Positions 1 to 7,894 of a DNA stretch of 64,000 nt are shown here, in pieces. Each line of letters begins with the position of its first letter. Position 1 is the stretch's first letter. Where the stretch lies: positions 1-64,000 of the forward strand of contig NZ_JBBMFJ010000007.1 of assembly GCF_040096075.1 (NCBI RefSeq), written 5' to 3'. The notes under the pieces were generated by a model. That model made no database searches. It worked only from the letters and a program-made list of their open reading frames with translations, and was not told where the DNA came from. This DNA comes from Brotaphodocola faecis. GTDB taxonomy: Bacteria > Bacillota > Clostridia > Lachnospirales > Lachnospiraceae. The position numbers and the translations under genes were made by a program.

Positions 1-27
1 CACTAATAGGTCGAGGGCTTAACCAAG
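1..27 (+). rRNA. rrl: 23S ribosomal RNA, 3' end (partial)
   Basis: The first 27 bases match the conserved 3' end of Firmicute 23S rRNA (CTAATAGGTCGAGGGCTTAA). The rest of the gene lies before the window. The exact 3' end is approximate. Only about 75 nt separate it from tRNA-Glu, which is too little for a 5S gene. Confidence 0.85.
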
Positions 28-101
28 ACGGTTTAGGTAAAGAAACGGATGAAATTCAATATGTGGTTTTGAGGGTACATGTCATATTAAAAATAGAATA
101 C

Positions 102-173
102 GGCCTCGTGGTCAAGCGGTTAAGACGACGCCCTCTCACGGCGTAAACCCGGGTTCGATTCCCGGCGAGGTCA
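102..173 (+). tRNA. tRNA-Glu (anticodon CTC)
   Basis: A full cloverleaf can be folded. The acceptor arms GGCCTCG and CGAGGTC pair with one G-U. The anticodon stem ACGCC/GGCGT encloses the loop CTCTCAC, giving anticodon CTC for GAG. The T arm is CGGGTTCGATTCCCG. CCA is not encoded. It follows the 23S gene and is probably processed from the rRNA operon transcript. Confidence 0.95.
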
Positions 174-178
174 TATTG

Positions 179-208
179 ATCCAGACATGTTTGTCTGGAT
201 TTTTTATT
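179..208 (+). terminator. Intrinsic terminator of the rRNA/tRNA-Glu operon
   Basis: An 8-bp stem ATCCAGAC/GTCTGGAT with a 6-nt loop is followed directly by a T-rich run. It sits six bases after tRNA-Glu. Confidence 0.9.
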
Positions 209-229
209 TCTAAGTGAGAAAATCTGCTG

Positions 230-258
230 TTGACAAATCCCTACAAGTTTGATATGCT
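230..258 (+). promoter_or_regulatory. Sigma-A promoter of the ABC uptake operon
   Basis: TTGACA (230-235), a 17-nt spacer and TATGCT (253-258) lie just behind the tRNA terminator and about 105 nt before the first gene of the operon. Confidence 0.75.
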
Positions 259-362
259 TTTCAGCACGGGTTAGCAAATGCTAATTATAAAAGAATTTCA
301 TAGAGAGAAGACTAGAAACAGAAAACAAAGACAACACAGGCTGACAGCAAGAGGAGAATCAT

Positions 363-1058
363 TTGACATATTTATGGATTAACCCGGTATCGGAGCGTAT
401 GGTATCGGAGAAGAATTTGAAACAAATTTTGACAGAACACCAGCTTACGCAGGTGCGTTGCCGGGAAGACTGGGGTGGCATCGTGTTAAAACAGTATGCC
501 AAACTAATGGAACACGCAGATGGAATTGTGGCGGATGCCAGGTGTCCCGAGGCGGTAAATCTGATTGAACGATACAATGAAGAACAGAATCTTTCCATTC
601 AGGTGGCAGATATTGAACCAATCCTGATTCACTGTGCCAGAGAACTCAGCGAGCGGACGGATCTGGCAGGTGGTGAGAAGATCATCACCACTCCTTGCAG
701 AATTCTGGCAGAGCAGGGAAATGCACTGGAGCTGCCGCGAACCCGTTTTGTGAGCTGGAAAGACTTTCTTTCGGAACTAGGAGAGAGACTGGAACCGGCA
801 CCGGAATCCAGTCCGATTCCGCCGGGATTTTTTGCGGGACTGTCTGTACCGGTATTTAGTCTGAGCGGGCAGGAAGAGATTGAAGAATATCTGCGAGATG
901 AAATAATACAGGAAACGACAGGCGGAGTGCTGACTGGAACGACAGAGGCAGGAAATCGGAACGGGAAGAAAGATACAGCCAGGGCAGAGCGCAGTCCACT
1001 GCTTCTGGAACTTCTCTACTGCCGGCAGGGCTGCCATATGGGGGATGGAGTGCGATGA
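363..1058 (+). CDS. Hydrogenase-like protein heading an ABC uptake operon
   Basis: This 231-residue soluble protein starts at TTG, six bases after GAGGAG (351-356). I do not recognise it with certainty. Four short stretches recall the H-cluster domain of [FeFe] hydrogenases: ARCPEAVNLIERY (59-71), IEPILIHCARE, ITTPCRIL, and near the C-terminus LYCRQGCHMGDG, which parallels the CPGGCxxGGG cysteine motif. The ferredoxin-type domains of real hydrogenases are absent and the protein is about half their length, so hydrogenase activity is unlikely. A cysteine cluster or a regulatory or accessory role is inference. The stop overlaps the start of the permease gene (ATGA), implying coupled translation with the transporter. 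Confidence 0.5.
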   Translation: MTYLWINPVSERMVSEKNLKQILTEHQLTQVRCREDWGGIVLKQYAKLMEHADGIVADARCPEAVNLIERYNEEQNLSIQVADIEPILIHCARELSERTDLAGGEKIITTPCRILAEQGNALELPRTRFVSWKDFLSELGERLEPAPESSPIPPGFFAGLSVPVFSLSGQEEIEEYLRDEIIQETTGGVLTGTTEAGNRNGKKDTARAERSPLLLELLYCRQGCHMGDGVR

Positions 1059-1867
1059 ACAGTAAAATCAGTGGAGACACCGCGAGTGCTTTTTCGGTGC
1101 GCAAGGCAATCAGATCCTGGGCCCAGCCTCTGGCCGGCGTGGCTATTGTGTTTGCAGTCTGGTATCTGGTCTGCAAAGCAGAAATCTTAAGTGTCTATGT
1201 CCTTCCAACGCCGGAAAAGGTATTCCACAGTTTCCTGAAAATGTTGCAGAGCGGGGAACTGGCAAGAGACATCGGAATCAGTTTTTTACGTGTTCTGAAG
1301 GGCTTTGCTATCGCCTTTGTGCTGGCCTTTGTGCTTGGTATGTTCCGGGCATTATTTCCGGAAACTTTCGGTTACTATGAGCATACGGTGCAGTTTTTCC
1401 GCAATGTACCGCCGCTCAGCATGATTCCTTTACTGATTTTGTGGTGCGGCATCGGAGAGACCACCAAGACAGTCATTATTGTACTGGCCTCGTTTTTTCC
1501 CATGTATTTGAACATTGTAAAGGGCTTTACCGGCTGTGATAAAAAGCTGCTGGAAGTCGGAACCATGTTTGGATATTCCGAGCGGCAGAAGTTCTTCCGT
1601 ATTGTGCTTCCCTACGCCATGGCAGATATTCTGGTGGGCATGCGTATTGGACTGGGGTACAGCTGGCGTGCGATTATCGGAGCGGAGATGGTGGCTGCTT
1701 CCACCGGACTGGGCCACATGATTCTATTTGCCCAGCAGATGTCCCGCACGGACAAGGTCATTGTAGGTATTCTGGTGATTGGAATCGTGGGTTATGTGAC
1801 GGACCGTTTTTTTGGTGCGTTTATCAGTATCTTTTTGAAAGGATCTGGGGAAAATGGCTGGAATTAA
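1055..1867 (+). CDS. ABC transporter permease, SsuC/TauC/NrtB type
   Basis: This 270-residue inner-membrane permease of the nitrate/sulfonate/taurine class has about six hydrophobic segments (for example residues 25-40, 84-97, 120-134, 140-155 and 236-262). A cytoplasmic EAA loop (about 167-200, EVGTMFGYS...LPYAMADILVGMRIG) would dock onto the ATPase. It overlaps the preceding gene by 4 nt and the ATPase gene by 14 nt, so the three genes are cotranscribed. The substrate cannot be read from sequence. The family carries small anions, sulfonates, thiamine precursors or similar solutes. Confidence 0.88.
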   Translation: MNSKISGDTASAFSVRKAIRSWAQPLAGVAIVFAVWYLVCKAEILSVYVLPTPEKVFHSFLKMLQSGELARDIGISFLRVLKGFAIAFVLAFVLGMFRALFPETFGYYEHTVQFFRNVPPLSMIPLLILWCGIGETTKTVIIVLASFFPMYLNIVKGFTGCDKKLLEVGTMFGYSERQKFFRIVLPYAMADILVGMRIGLGYSWRAIIGAEMVAASTGLGHMILFAQQMSRTDKVIVGILVIGIVGYVTDRFFGAFISIFLKGSGENGWN

Positions 1868-2570
1868 ACTGAAAAACATACAGAAATCCTATCTGGTGGA
1901 AGACCGAAATGTGCCGGTTTTAAATGGCATTGATCTTGATATTCCGCACGGACAGTTTACGGTAATTCTGGGGCAGAGCGGTTGCGGAAAGACGACACTT
2001 TTGCGGCTGACCGGCGGTCTGGAACCGGCTGATTCAGGTGAGATTTTGTGGGAAGGCAATCACAAGACGGCTTTTGTATTTCAGGAGCCGCGTCTGATGC
2101 CTTGGCTGACGGTCTGGGACAATGTGGTTTTCGGATTGAAAAAATCAGAGCAGAATAAAGAAAAAATTCAGAGTCTCATTGGAACGGTGGGACTTTCTGG
2201 TTTTGAGAAAGCCTATCCGTCCCAGCTTTCCGGCGGTATGAAGCAGCGGGCGGCCATTGCGAGGGCACTGGCTTATGAGCCGGATTTTATTATGATGGAT
2301 GAGCCCTTTGCGGCTCTTGATTATTTCACCAGGGAACAGATGCAGAAAGAGCTTCTCCGGGTGCAGAAGGTGAAGCACAGCAGCATCCTGTTTGTGACTC
2401 ACAGCATTGATGAGGCGCTGATCTTGGGTGACCGGATTGTGGTCATTGAAAGGGGAATGGTGAAAAAGATTTATCCGGTGGAGACACCGGCAGAGGAGCG
2501 CAATCTCCTGGATGATGGTTTTATTTCCCTGAAACGGGATATTATAAACAACTTAAATTTTATCAACTAG
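1854..2570 (+). CDS. ABC transporter ATP-binding protein, SsuB/TauB type
   Basis: This 238-residue nucleotide-binding subunit has all the catalytic motifs: Walker A GQSGCGKTT (40-48), Q-loop Gln77, signature LSGGMKQR (125-132), Walker B FIMMDEP (145-151) and H-loop His183 in THSIDEA. It powers the permease encoded just upstream, with which it overlaps by 14 nt. The length is normal for the nitrate/sulfonate/taurine family. The binding-protein gene follows after 15 nt with its own AGAGGAGG ribosome site. Confidence 0.92.
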   Translation: MAGIKLKNIQKSYLVEDRNVPVLNGIDLDIPHGQFTVILGQSGCGKTTLLRLTGGLEPADSGEILWEGNHKTAFVFQEPRLMPWLTVWDNVVFGLKKSEQNKEKIQSLIGTVGLSGFEKAYPSQLSGGMKQRAAIARALAYEPDFIMMDEPFAALDYFTREQMQKELLRVQKVKHSSILFVTHSIDEALILGDRIVVIERGMVKKIYPVETPAEERNLLDDGFISLKRDIINNLNFIN

Positions 2571-2585
2571 AGGAGGAACACAATT

Positions 2586-3620
2586 ATGAGAAAATGGATC
2601 GCACTGGGTCTTGCAGCATGCATGACTGTATCAGCCCTGACCGGATGCGGCAGCGCTAAGAAAGAGACGGAGGCAGAGACTACCGTGGCAGAGAGCAGTG
2701 TGGAAGAGACTTCTGCAGAAGAGACCACCGCAGAAGAAAGCGAGGCAGCAAAATCTGATCTGGATAAGCTGGTATTTACTTACGTTACTTCGCCGTTAAA
2801 CGTACCAACCATCATCGAGAAGAATCAGGGCATTTTCGCAAAGGATTTTGGCGAGATGGGAATTACCACCGAGTATGCAGAGTTGACCTCTGGTGCAGAC
2901 CAGACTCAGGCACTGGCTTCCGGAGATGTACAGGTTCTGTACGCAGTTGGTGCAACTTCTGTGATCCTGTCTGCAGCAAACGGCGCAGATATTAAAGTAT
3001 TAAATATGTACAGCCGTTCCCCGAAGGCATTCTGCATGTACTCCAAGGATGACACCTTAACCAGCCCGGAGAGCTTAAAGGGCAAGACCATCGCAGGTCC
3101 GACCGGAACCAACCTGCATGAACTGTTAGTGTCTTATCTGGCCCAGGCTGACATGACTCTGGATGATGTGAATTACGTCAACATGAGTATTCCGGACGCA
3201 AAAGCCGGTCTGGACGGCGGCAGCGTAGATGTGGCTTTACTGGCAGGCGCAACCGCTTACAACGCAGAGAAGCAGGGTTATCACAAGGTAACCGACGGCG
3301 AAGGCCTTATCAAAGCCATCATCGCAGTAGCAACCACCCAGAAGTTCTATGATGAGCATCCGGAAGTGATCGCGCAGCTGGAGAAGTCTCAGCAGGAGAT
3401 TGCAGACTTCATGAAAGAGAACCCGGACGAGACCATGAGCATCGTGGCAAAAGAGCTGGATCTGGATGAGGATGCTGTCAAAGAGATGTACGATTACTAC
3501 GATTTCTCCCTGGACATCACCGATGATGACAAGGACGGCTTCCAGAAGACCGCAGACTTTATGCTGGAGTCCGGCATGATCGACGAGGCCCTGGATGTTA
3601 ATACACTGTTCATTCAGTAA
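2586..3620 (+). CDS. ABC transporter substrate-binding lipoprotein (NMT1/SsuA-like)
   Basis: A signal peptide ends in the lipobox LTGCG, so this 344-residue protein would be anchored at the outer face of the membrane by Cys20. An acidic Glu/Thr/Ser linker (about 26-57) tethers the binding domain. The body has the two-lobed NMT1/SsuA pattern, with LNVPTIIEKNQGIFAKDFGEMGI near the start and SLKGKTIAGPTGTNLHELL in the middle. It is the last gene of the operon and is followed by a strong terminator. The ligand is unknown. The family includes sulfonate-, nitrate- and pyrimidine-precursor-binding proteins. Confidence 0.88.
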   Translation: MRKWIALGLAACMTVSALTGCGSAKKETEAETTVAESSVEETSAEETTAEESEAAKSDLDKLVFTYVTSPLNVPTIIEKNQGIFAKDFGEMGITTEYAELTSGADQTQALASGDVQVLYAVGATSVILSAANGADIKVLNMYSRSPKAFCMYSKDDTLTSPESLKGKTIAGPTGTNLHELLVSYLAQADMTLDDVNYVNMSIPDAKAGLDGGSVDVALLAGATAYNAEKQGYHKVTDGEGLIKAIIAVATTQKFYDEHPEVIAQLEKSQQEIADFMKENPDETMSIVAKELDLDEDAVKEMYDYYDFSLDITDDDKDGFQKTADFMLESGMIDEALDVNTLFIQ

Positions 3621-3649
3621 TTCATTTAAATTTCAAAACGAAAAGAAGG

Positions 3650-3692
3650 GCAGGCTGCCATAGGGTAGAAACTATGGTGGGCCTGCTTTTTT
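3650..3692 (+). terminator. Terminator of the ABC uptake operon
   Basis: A long imperfect stem pairs GCAGGCTGCCATAG with CTATGGTGGGCCTGC and ends in TTTTTT, 30 nt after the stop of the binding-protein gene. Confidence 0.9.
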
Positions 3693-4061
3693 GAGCTTTA
3701 GGAAACTTTCTTGTGGTTTTTGTTTGGATGGGTTCATATGGATACAAACGACAACTTGACTCCCGTTTTGCGGCGGAACCGGTAAAGTTCCGGCCGGATG
3801 AAAAGCTGTCTGTAAAAATTTACATATAAAACAGATCATACAGAAAGAAACGGGTGTTGTAAAGAAGCAGCAAACCGCGTAAATACGGGAATTACACGGC
3901 AGTTTTACTCAGTGGCATCCGGAGTGCCGGAAAGACATGATTACCAGAAATAACTGGCAATATTCGACAAAATCCAGTCAAAAATACATGACAGGATTTT
4001 ACTGTTTTGCGAAAGAAAGTACAACATTGTGACAGAAATACAAAAAGCAGCCGAAAAAGAC
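3693..4061. other. Intergenic stretch with no gene found
   Basis: About 370 nt between the ABC operon terminator and the pentose promoter. No convincing ORF with a ribosome site, RNA gene or repeat was seen. It holds one near-palindrome at 3811-3824, listed separately. Confidence 0.6.
3811..3824. promoter_or_regulatory. Possible operator upstream of the pentose genes (cre-like)
   Basis: TGTAAAAATTTACA has perfect 6-bp arms TGTAAA/TTTACA around AA. It resembles the Firmicute catabolite-response element (TGTAANCGNTTACA) but lacks the central CG, so it may instead serve a different repressor. It lies about 240 nt upstream of the predicted pentose promoter. Confidence 0.35.
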
Positions 4062-4090
4062 AAGACAATTTTGTGAAAAAGTAGTAAAAT
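4062..4090 (+). promoter_or_regulatory. Probable promoter of the pentose module
   Basis: AAGACA (4062-4067), a 17-nt spacer and TAAAAT (4085-4090), with AAGGAGG and the kinase start about 30 nt downstream. The -35 is only a 4 of 6 match, so activation by a regulator is possible. Confidence 0.55.
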
Positions 4091-4121
4091 GGTCTCATAA
4101 AATGCAAGGAGGATCATACGC

Positions 4122-5738
4122 ATGAGTGCAAACAAAGAAACCATCGCACAGTGGATCCGGGAAAAGAAGACCGCTCTCGGTATCGAGTTCGGTTCCACCC
4201 GGATCAAAGCTGTTTTAGTAGGGGAGGACCATACGCCCATCGCGTCCGGTGCCCATGACTGGGAGAACCGCCTGACCGACGGCATCTGGACCTATACTCT
4301 GGAGGATATCTGGACCGGCATCCAGGACGCATACGCAAAACTGGCAGAGGATGTAAAGAGCCAGTACGGCGAGACCCTGCATGCAGTCGGCGGCATCGGC
4401 ATCAGCGCCATGATGCACGGCTATATGGTATTTGACAAAGCCGGAGAGCTTCTGGTTCCGTTCCGCACCTGGAGAAACACCATCACCGCGGAGGCATCTG
4501 AGAAGCTGACAGAGCTGTTTGCGTATCCGATCCCGCAGCGCTGGAGCATTGCGCATCTGTATCAGGCTATCTTAAATGGAGAGCCGCATGTACCGGACAT
4601 CGACTACATGATCACCCTGGAGGGCTATGTGCACTGGAAACTCACCGGACAGAAGGTACTGGGTATCGGTGATGTAGCCGGTATGTTCCCGGTGGACATC
4701 CACAACCACGATTTTGACCAGAAGATGGTAGAGAAGTTTGACGCTCTGGTAGCAGACAAGGGCTATTCCTGGAAGCTGCGCGACATCCTGCCGAAGGCTC
4801 TGGTAGCAGGTGAGGACGCAGGCAGCTTAACTGCGGAGGGCGCAAAACTGCTGGATGTGAGCGGAAACCTGGAGGCAGGCATCCCAATGTGTCCGCCGGA
4901 GGGCGACGCAGGAACCGGCATGACCGCCACCAACAGCGTAAAGGTCCGCACCGGTAACGTATCCGCGGGCACCAGTGTATTTGCCATGGTCGTTCTGGAA
5001 AAAGAATTAAAGAAGGTACACCCGGAGATCGATCTGGTTACTACCCCTGCCGGAGACCTGGTTGGCATGGTACACTGCAACAACTGTACCTCCGACTTAA
5101 ACGCATGGGTCGGCCTGTTCAGAGAATTCATGGAGAGCATGGGCATGGAGGTAGACATGAACCGCCTGTTCGGTGTTCTTTACAACAAGGCATTAGAGGG
5201 AGACAAGGACTGCGGAGGCCTGCTGGCATACAACTACTTCTCCGGCGAGCACATCACCGGTTTTGAAGAGGGACGTCCGCTGTTTGTACGCCGCCCGGAT
5301 GATAAATTCAACCTGGCTAACTTTATGAGAACCCATCTCTACACTTCTCTTGGCGCGTTAAAGACCGGTCTGGATATCCTGTTCCGCGATGAGCAGGTAA
5401 AACTGGATGTCCTGCTTGGACACGGCGGCCTGTTTAAGACTAAGGGCGTAGGCCAGAAGATCATGGCAGCCGCAGCAGGAGTTCCGGTTGAGGTCATGGA
5501 GACCGCAGGCGAGGGCGGCGCATGGGGCGCAGCACTCCTGGCATCTTACCGCGTATGGAAGGAAGAGGGCGAGACCCTGGACGCTTACCTGGAGAAGAAG
5601 GTATTCGGCGGCCAGCACGGAACCGTCATGGAGCCGGACGCAGAGGATGTGAAGGGCTTCGACGAGTTTATGGTACGCTATCACGCAGGACTGCCGATCG
5701 AGCGGGCGGCTGTGGAGACTCTGCCGGAGAAAGCTTGA
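4122..5738 (+). CDS. FGGY-family pentulose kinase (ribulokinase or xylulokinase)
   Basis: This 538-residue cytoplasmic kinase phosphorylates a ketopentose with ATP. The N-terminal phosphate-binding signature LGIEFGSTRIKAVLV (19-33) and the catalytic region EGDAGTGMTAT, with Asp262 as the likely base, mark the FGGY family. A second ATP-domain block GETAGEGGAWGAALLAS-like (about 455-475) is also visible. The length fits ribulokinases (about 550) slightly better than classic xylulokinases (about 500). The next gene is a ribulose-5-phosphate 4-epimerase, which favours L-ribulose as substrate, but many members with this sequence are annotated xylulokinase. The start follows AAGGAGG at a good distance. 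Codon use is strongly biased, as in highly expressed genes. Confidence 0.85.
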   Translation: MSANKETIAQWIREKKTALGIEFGSTRIKAVLVGEDHTPIASGAHDWENRLTDGIWTYTLEDIWTGIQDAYAKLAEDVKSQYGETLHAVGGIGISAMMHGYMVFDKAGELLVPFRTWRNTITAEASEKLTELFAYPIPQRWSIAHLYQAILNGEPHVPDIDYMITLEGYVHWKLTGQKVLGIGDVAGMFPVDIHNHDFDQKMVEKFDALVADKGYSWKLRDILPKALVAGEDAGSLTAEGAKLLDVSGNLEAGIPMCPPEGDAGTGMTATNSVKVRTGNVSAGTSVFAMVVLEKELKKVHPEIDLVTTPAGDLVGMVHCNNCTSDLNAWVGLFREFMESMGMEVDMNRLFGVLYNKALEGDKDCGGLLAYNYFSGEHITGFEEGRPLFVRRPDDKFNLANFMRTHLYTSLGALKTGLDILFRDEQVKLDVLLGHGGLFKTKGVGQKIMAAAAGVPVEVMETAGEGGAWGAALLASYRVWKEEGETLDAYLEKKVFGGQHGTVMEPDAEDVKGFDEFMVRYHAGLPIERAAVETLPEKA

Positions 5739-5880
5739 AAAATATGCACGCTGCAGATGGGAGTGGAGGTTACCAGGCCGTCTGCAAAGCTGCTGAAATA
5801 AAACAGATGTACTCCCGGGGAACCGGCCGCAGAGACAGGTGCGGAAGAACCGGGAGACAGAATGAGGGAGGAATAGCAGT

Positions 5881-6576
5881 ATGCTGGAAGCATTAAAACA
5901 GCAGGTATATGAAGCAAATATGGAGCTGCCGAAGCGCGGCCTCATCACCTACACCTGGGGCAACGTCAGTGGAATCGACCGTGAGAGCGGCCTGTTTGTC
6001 ATCAAGCCGAGCGGTGTTGATTATGATCTGTTAAAACCGGAAGATATGGTGGTTATGGACTTAAACGGAAACCGGGTAGAGGGAACCATGAACCCGTCCT
6101 CCGACACCCCGACCCATGTGGAACTTTATAAGGCATTCCCGGAGATCGGCGGCATTGTTCACACTCATTCCCCGCACGCAACTGCCTGGGCGCAGGCCGG
6201 AAGAGGACTTCCGTGCTACGGAACCACCCACGCTGATTACTTCTACGGCGAGATTCCGTGCGCGAGAAACTTAACCCCGGAGGAAATCGAGGAAGGTTAT
6301 GAGAAGAACACCGGCCTTGTCATCGTAGAGACTTTTAAGGGCAAAAACCCGATGTACGTTCCGGCTGTGCTCTGCAAAAACCATGGCCCCTTCACCTGGG
6401 GCAAGAATGCCGCAGAGGCGGTTCACAACGCAGTGGTTCTGGAAGAAATCGCAAAGATGAACTTCATGACGGAGCTCATCAATCCGAACGCAGACAACCG
6501 CACACCGCAGTGCATGCAGGACAAGCATTTCTTAAGAAAGCATGGTCCGAACGCATACTATGGCCAGAAAAAATGA
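5881..6576 (+). CDS. araD: L-ribulose-5-phosphate 4-epimerase
   Basis: This class II aldolase-fold enzyme (231 residues, the usual family length) interconverts L-ribulose 5-phosphate and D-xylulose 5-phosphate by retro-aldol chemistry on a divalent metal. The metal ligands are visible as HTH (His94, His96) and His168 in NHGPFTWG. Asp75 (SSDTPTH) and Asp119 match the catalytic acids of E. coli AraD. The N-terminal GNVSG loop (27-31) binds phosphate. It lies 142 nt after the kinase, behind GGGAGG. With the kinase and transaldolase it feeds a pentose, probably L-arabinose or a relative, into the pentose phosphate pathway. Confidence 0.92.
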   Translation: MLEALKQQVYEANMELPKRGLITYTWGNVSGIDRESGLFVIKPSGVDYDLLKPEDMVVMDLNGNRVEGTMNPSSDTPTHVELYKAFPEIGGIVHTHSPHATAWAQAGRGLPCYGTTHADYFYGEIPCARNLTPEEIEEGYEKNTGLVIVETFKGKNPMYVPAVLCKNHGPFTWGKNAAEAVHNAVVLEEIAKMNFMTELINPNADNRTPQCMQDKHFLRKHGPNAYYGQKK

Positions 6577-6620
6577 AAAGTTATATGAATGACAAAATTG
6601 TATGAAATAGGTAAAATCTG

Positions 6621-6649
6621 TTGCAATTCATGCAAATAGAGATTACTAT
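6621..6649 (+). promoter_or_regulatory. Promoter of the transaldolase gene
   Basis: TTGCAA (6621-6626), a 17-nt spacer and TACTAT (6644-6649) lie about 40 nt before the gene, so the transaldolase can be transcribed apart from araD. Confidence 0.65.
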
Positions 6650-6687
6650 TTCTATAGAAAAATAAATCCAAGGGGGAATTTTGAATC

Positions 6688-7341
6688 ATGAAATTTTTCG
6701 TAGATACCGCAAATGTAGATGAGATCCGCAAAGCAAATGATATGGGCATTATCTGTGGTGTAACCACCAACCCGTCCCTGATCGCAAAAGAGGGCCGTGA
6801 CTTCAAGCAGGTTATCGCAGAGATCGCTTCCATCGTAGACGGACCGATCAGCGGTGAGGTAAAGGCTACCACCACCGACGCAGAAGGCATGATCAAAGAA
6901 GGCCGTGAGATTGCAGCCATCCATCCGAACATGGTTGTAAAAATCCCGATGACCGTAGAGGGATTAAAGGCTGTTAAGGTTCTGCACGCAGAGGGCATCA
7001 AGACCAACGTAACCCTGATCTTCTCCGCAGCACAGGCTCTGCTGGCTGCAAGAGCAGGCGCAACCTACGTTTCTCCGTTCTTGGGCAGACTGGATGACAT
7101 TTCCATGCCGGGTATCGATTTAATCAACGAGATCACAGAAATCTTCATGATGCACGACATCCAGACCGAGATCATCGCAGCAAGCATCCGCAACCCGATC
7201 CATGTCATCGACTGCGCAAAGGCTGGCGCTGACATCGCAACCGTACCATACAAGGTATTAGAGCAGATGACCAAGCATCCGTTAACCGATCAGGGTATCG
7301 CAAAATTCCAGGCAGACTACAAGGCTGTATTTGGAGAATAA
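6688..7341 (+). CDS. Transaldolase, FSA/TalC type
   Basis: This 217-residue TIM-barrel aldolase is of the short transaldolase class. The N-terminus MKFFVDTANVDEI and the motif GVTTNPSLIAKEG are typical. Lys85 in VVKIPMT is the Schiff-base lysine, at the same number as in E. coli FsaA. NVTLIFSAAQALLAARAGATYVSPFLGRLDD (about 107-137) forms later barrel strands. The short form in Firmicutes is usually a true transaldolase moving a dihydroxyacetone unit between sugar phosphates. A fructose-6-phosphate aldolase cannot be excluded by eye. It completes the non-oxidative pentose route begun by the kinase and epimerase. Confidence 0.92.
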   Translation: MKFFVDTANVDEIRKANDMGIICGVTTNPSLIAKEGRDFKQVIAEIASIVDGPISGEVKATTTDAEGMIKEGREIAAIHPNMVVKIPMTVEGLKAVKVLHAEGIKTNVTLIFSAAQALLAARAGATYVSPFLGRLDDISMPGIDLINEITEIFMMHDIQTEIIAASIRNPIHVIDCAKAGADIATVPYKVLEQMTKHPLTDQGIAKFQADYKAVFGE

Positions 7342-7365
7342 TTTCGGTACATAACACAAAGAATC

Positions 7366-7397
7366 AGAAAACGCGTCCGGCGAGGGCGCGTTTTCTT
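7366..7397 (+). terminator. Terminator of the transaldolase gene
   Basis: A perfect 10-bp stem AGAAAACGCG/CGCGTTTTCT with an 11-nt loop lies 25 nt after the stop. Confidence 0.85.
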
Positions 7398-7420
7398 TGC
7401 AAAAAAATTGAAATTGGTAG

Positions 7421-7449
7421 TTGACAGATTCTTTGACCTGTGCTAACTT
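7421..7449 (+). promoter_or_regulatory. Promoter of the trpBA leader
   Basis: TTGACA (7421-7426), a 17-nt spacer and TAACTT (7444-7449) preceded by TGC, an extended -10. It opens a leader of about 440 nt. Confidence 0.7.
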
Positions 7450-7455
7450 TAAACC

Positions 7456-7848
7456 AATTAAAATAAACATTCGAAAGTCGATGATCAAAGAGAGTACATC
7501 TGGAGTGACATCACAGAGAGCTGCCGGCTGGTGGAAGGCAGTATGAAGCTTCTTTTGGAATGGGTTTGTGAGACGCCAGGCGAACGCTTTGCAAGTAGCT
7601 GAGGCCGTGTTCCAGCGTTAATGGATACGGGTATCGAGAACAGATCTTACAGTTTTCCGTACCTGGATATGAGACAGATTGGTGGCAGATATTCCGATGT
7701 GGGATATCTGCTTTTTGTTTATTCAGAGGATCCTGGAGAGCAGAAAGCAGAGCGAACACGAAGGAACCTGGCACTGTCTGTGAAAATCGGGTGGCACCAC
7801 GATCACATTCGTCCCGGCATGGCAAAACGCTATGCCGGGACGTTTTTT
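7456..7848 (+). promoter_or_regulatory. T-box leader of trpBA (tRNA-Trp sensing)
   Basis: The leader shows the ordered T-box parts: AGAGAGTAC near 7489, the distal stem I pattern AGAGAGCTGCCGGCTGGTGGAA, the specifier context GAA-TGG (specifier UGG, 7561-7563), the linker GCGTTAA, and the T-box GGGTGGCACCACG (about 7790) that would pair with the tRNA acceptor end. A terminator stem GTCCCGGCAT/ATGCCGGGAC with TTTTTT follows (7811-7848). Uncharged tRNA-Trp should disrupt the terminator and allow trpBA transcription. The UGG specifier agrees with the downstream genes. Confidence 0.92.
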
Positions 7849-7894
7849 GTTTCATTTATTTTCGAAGCAATTTCAATTATGAGGAGGAAACACG

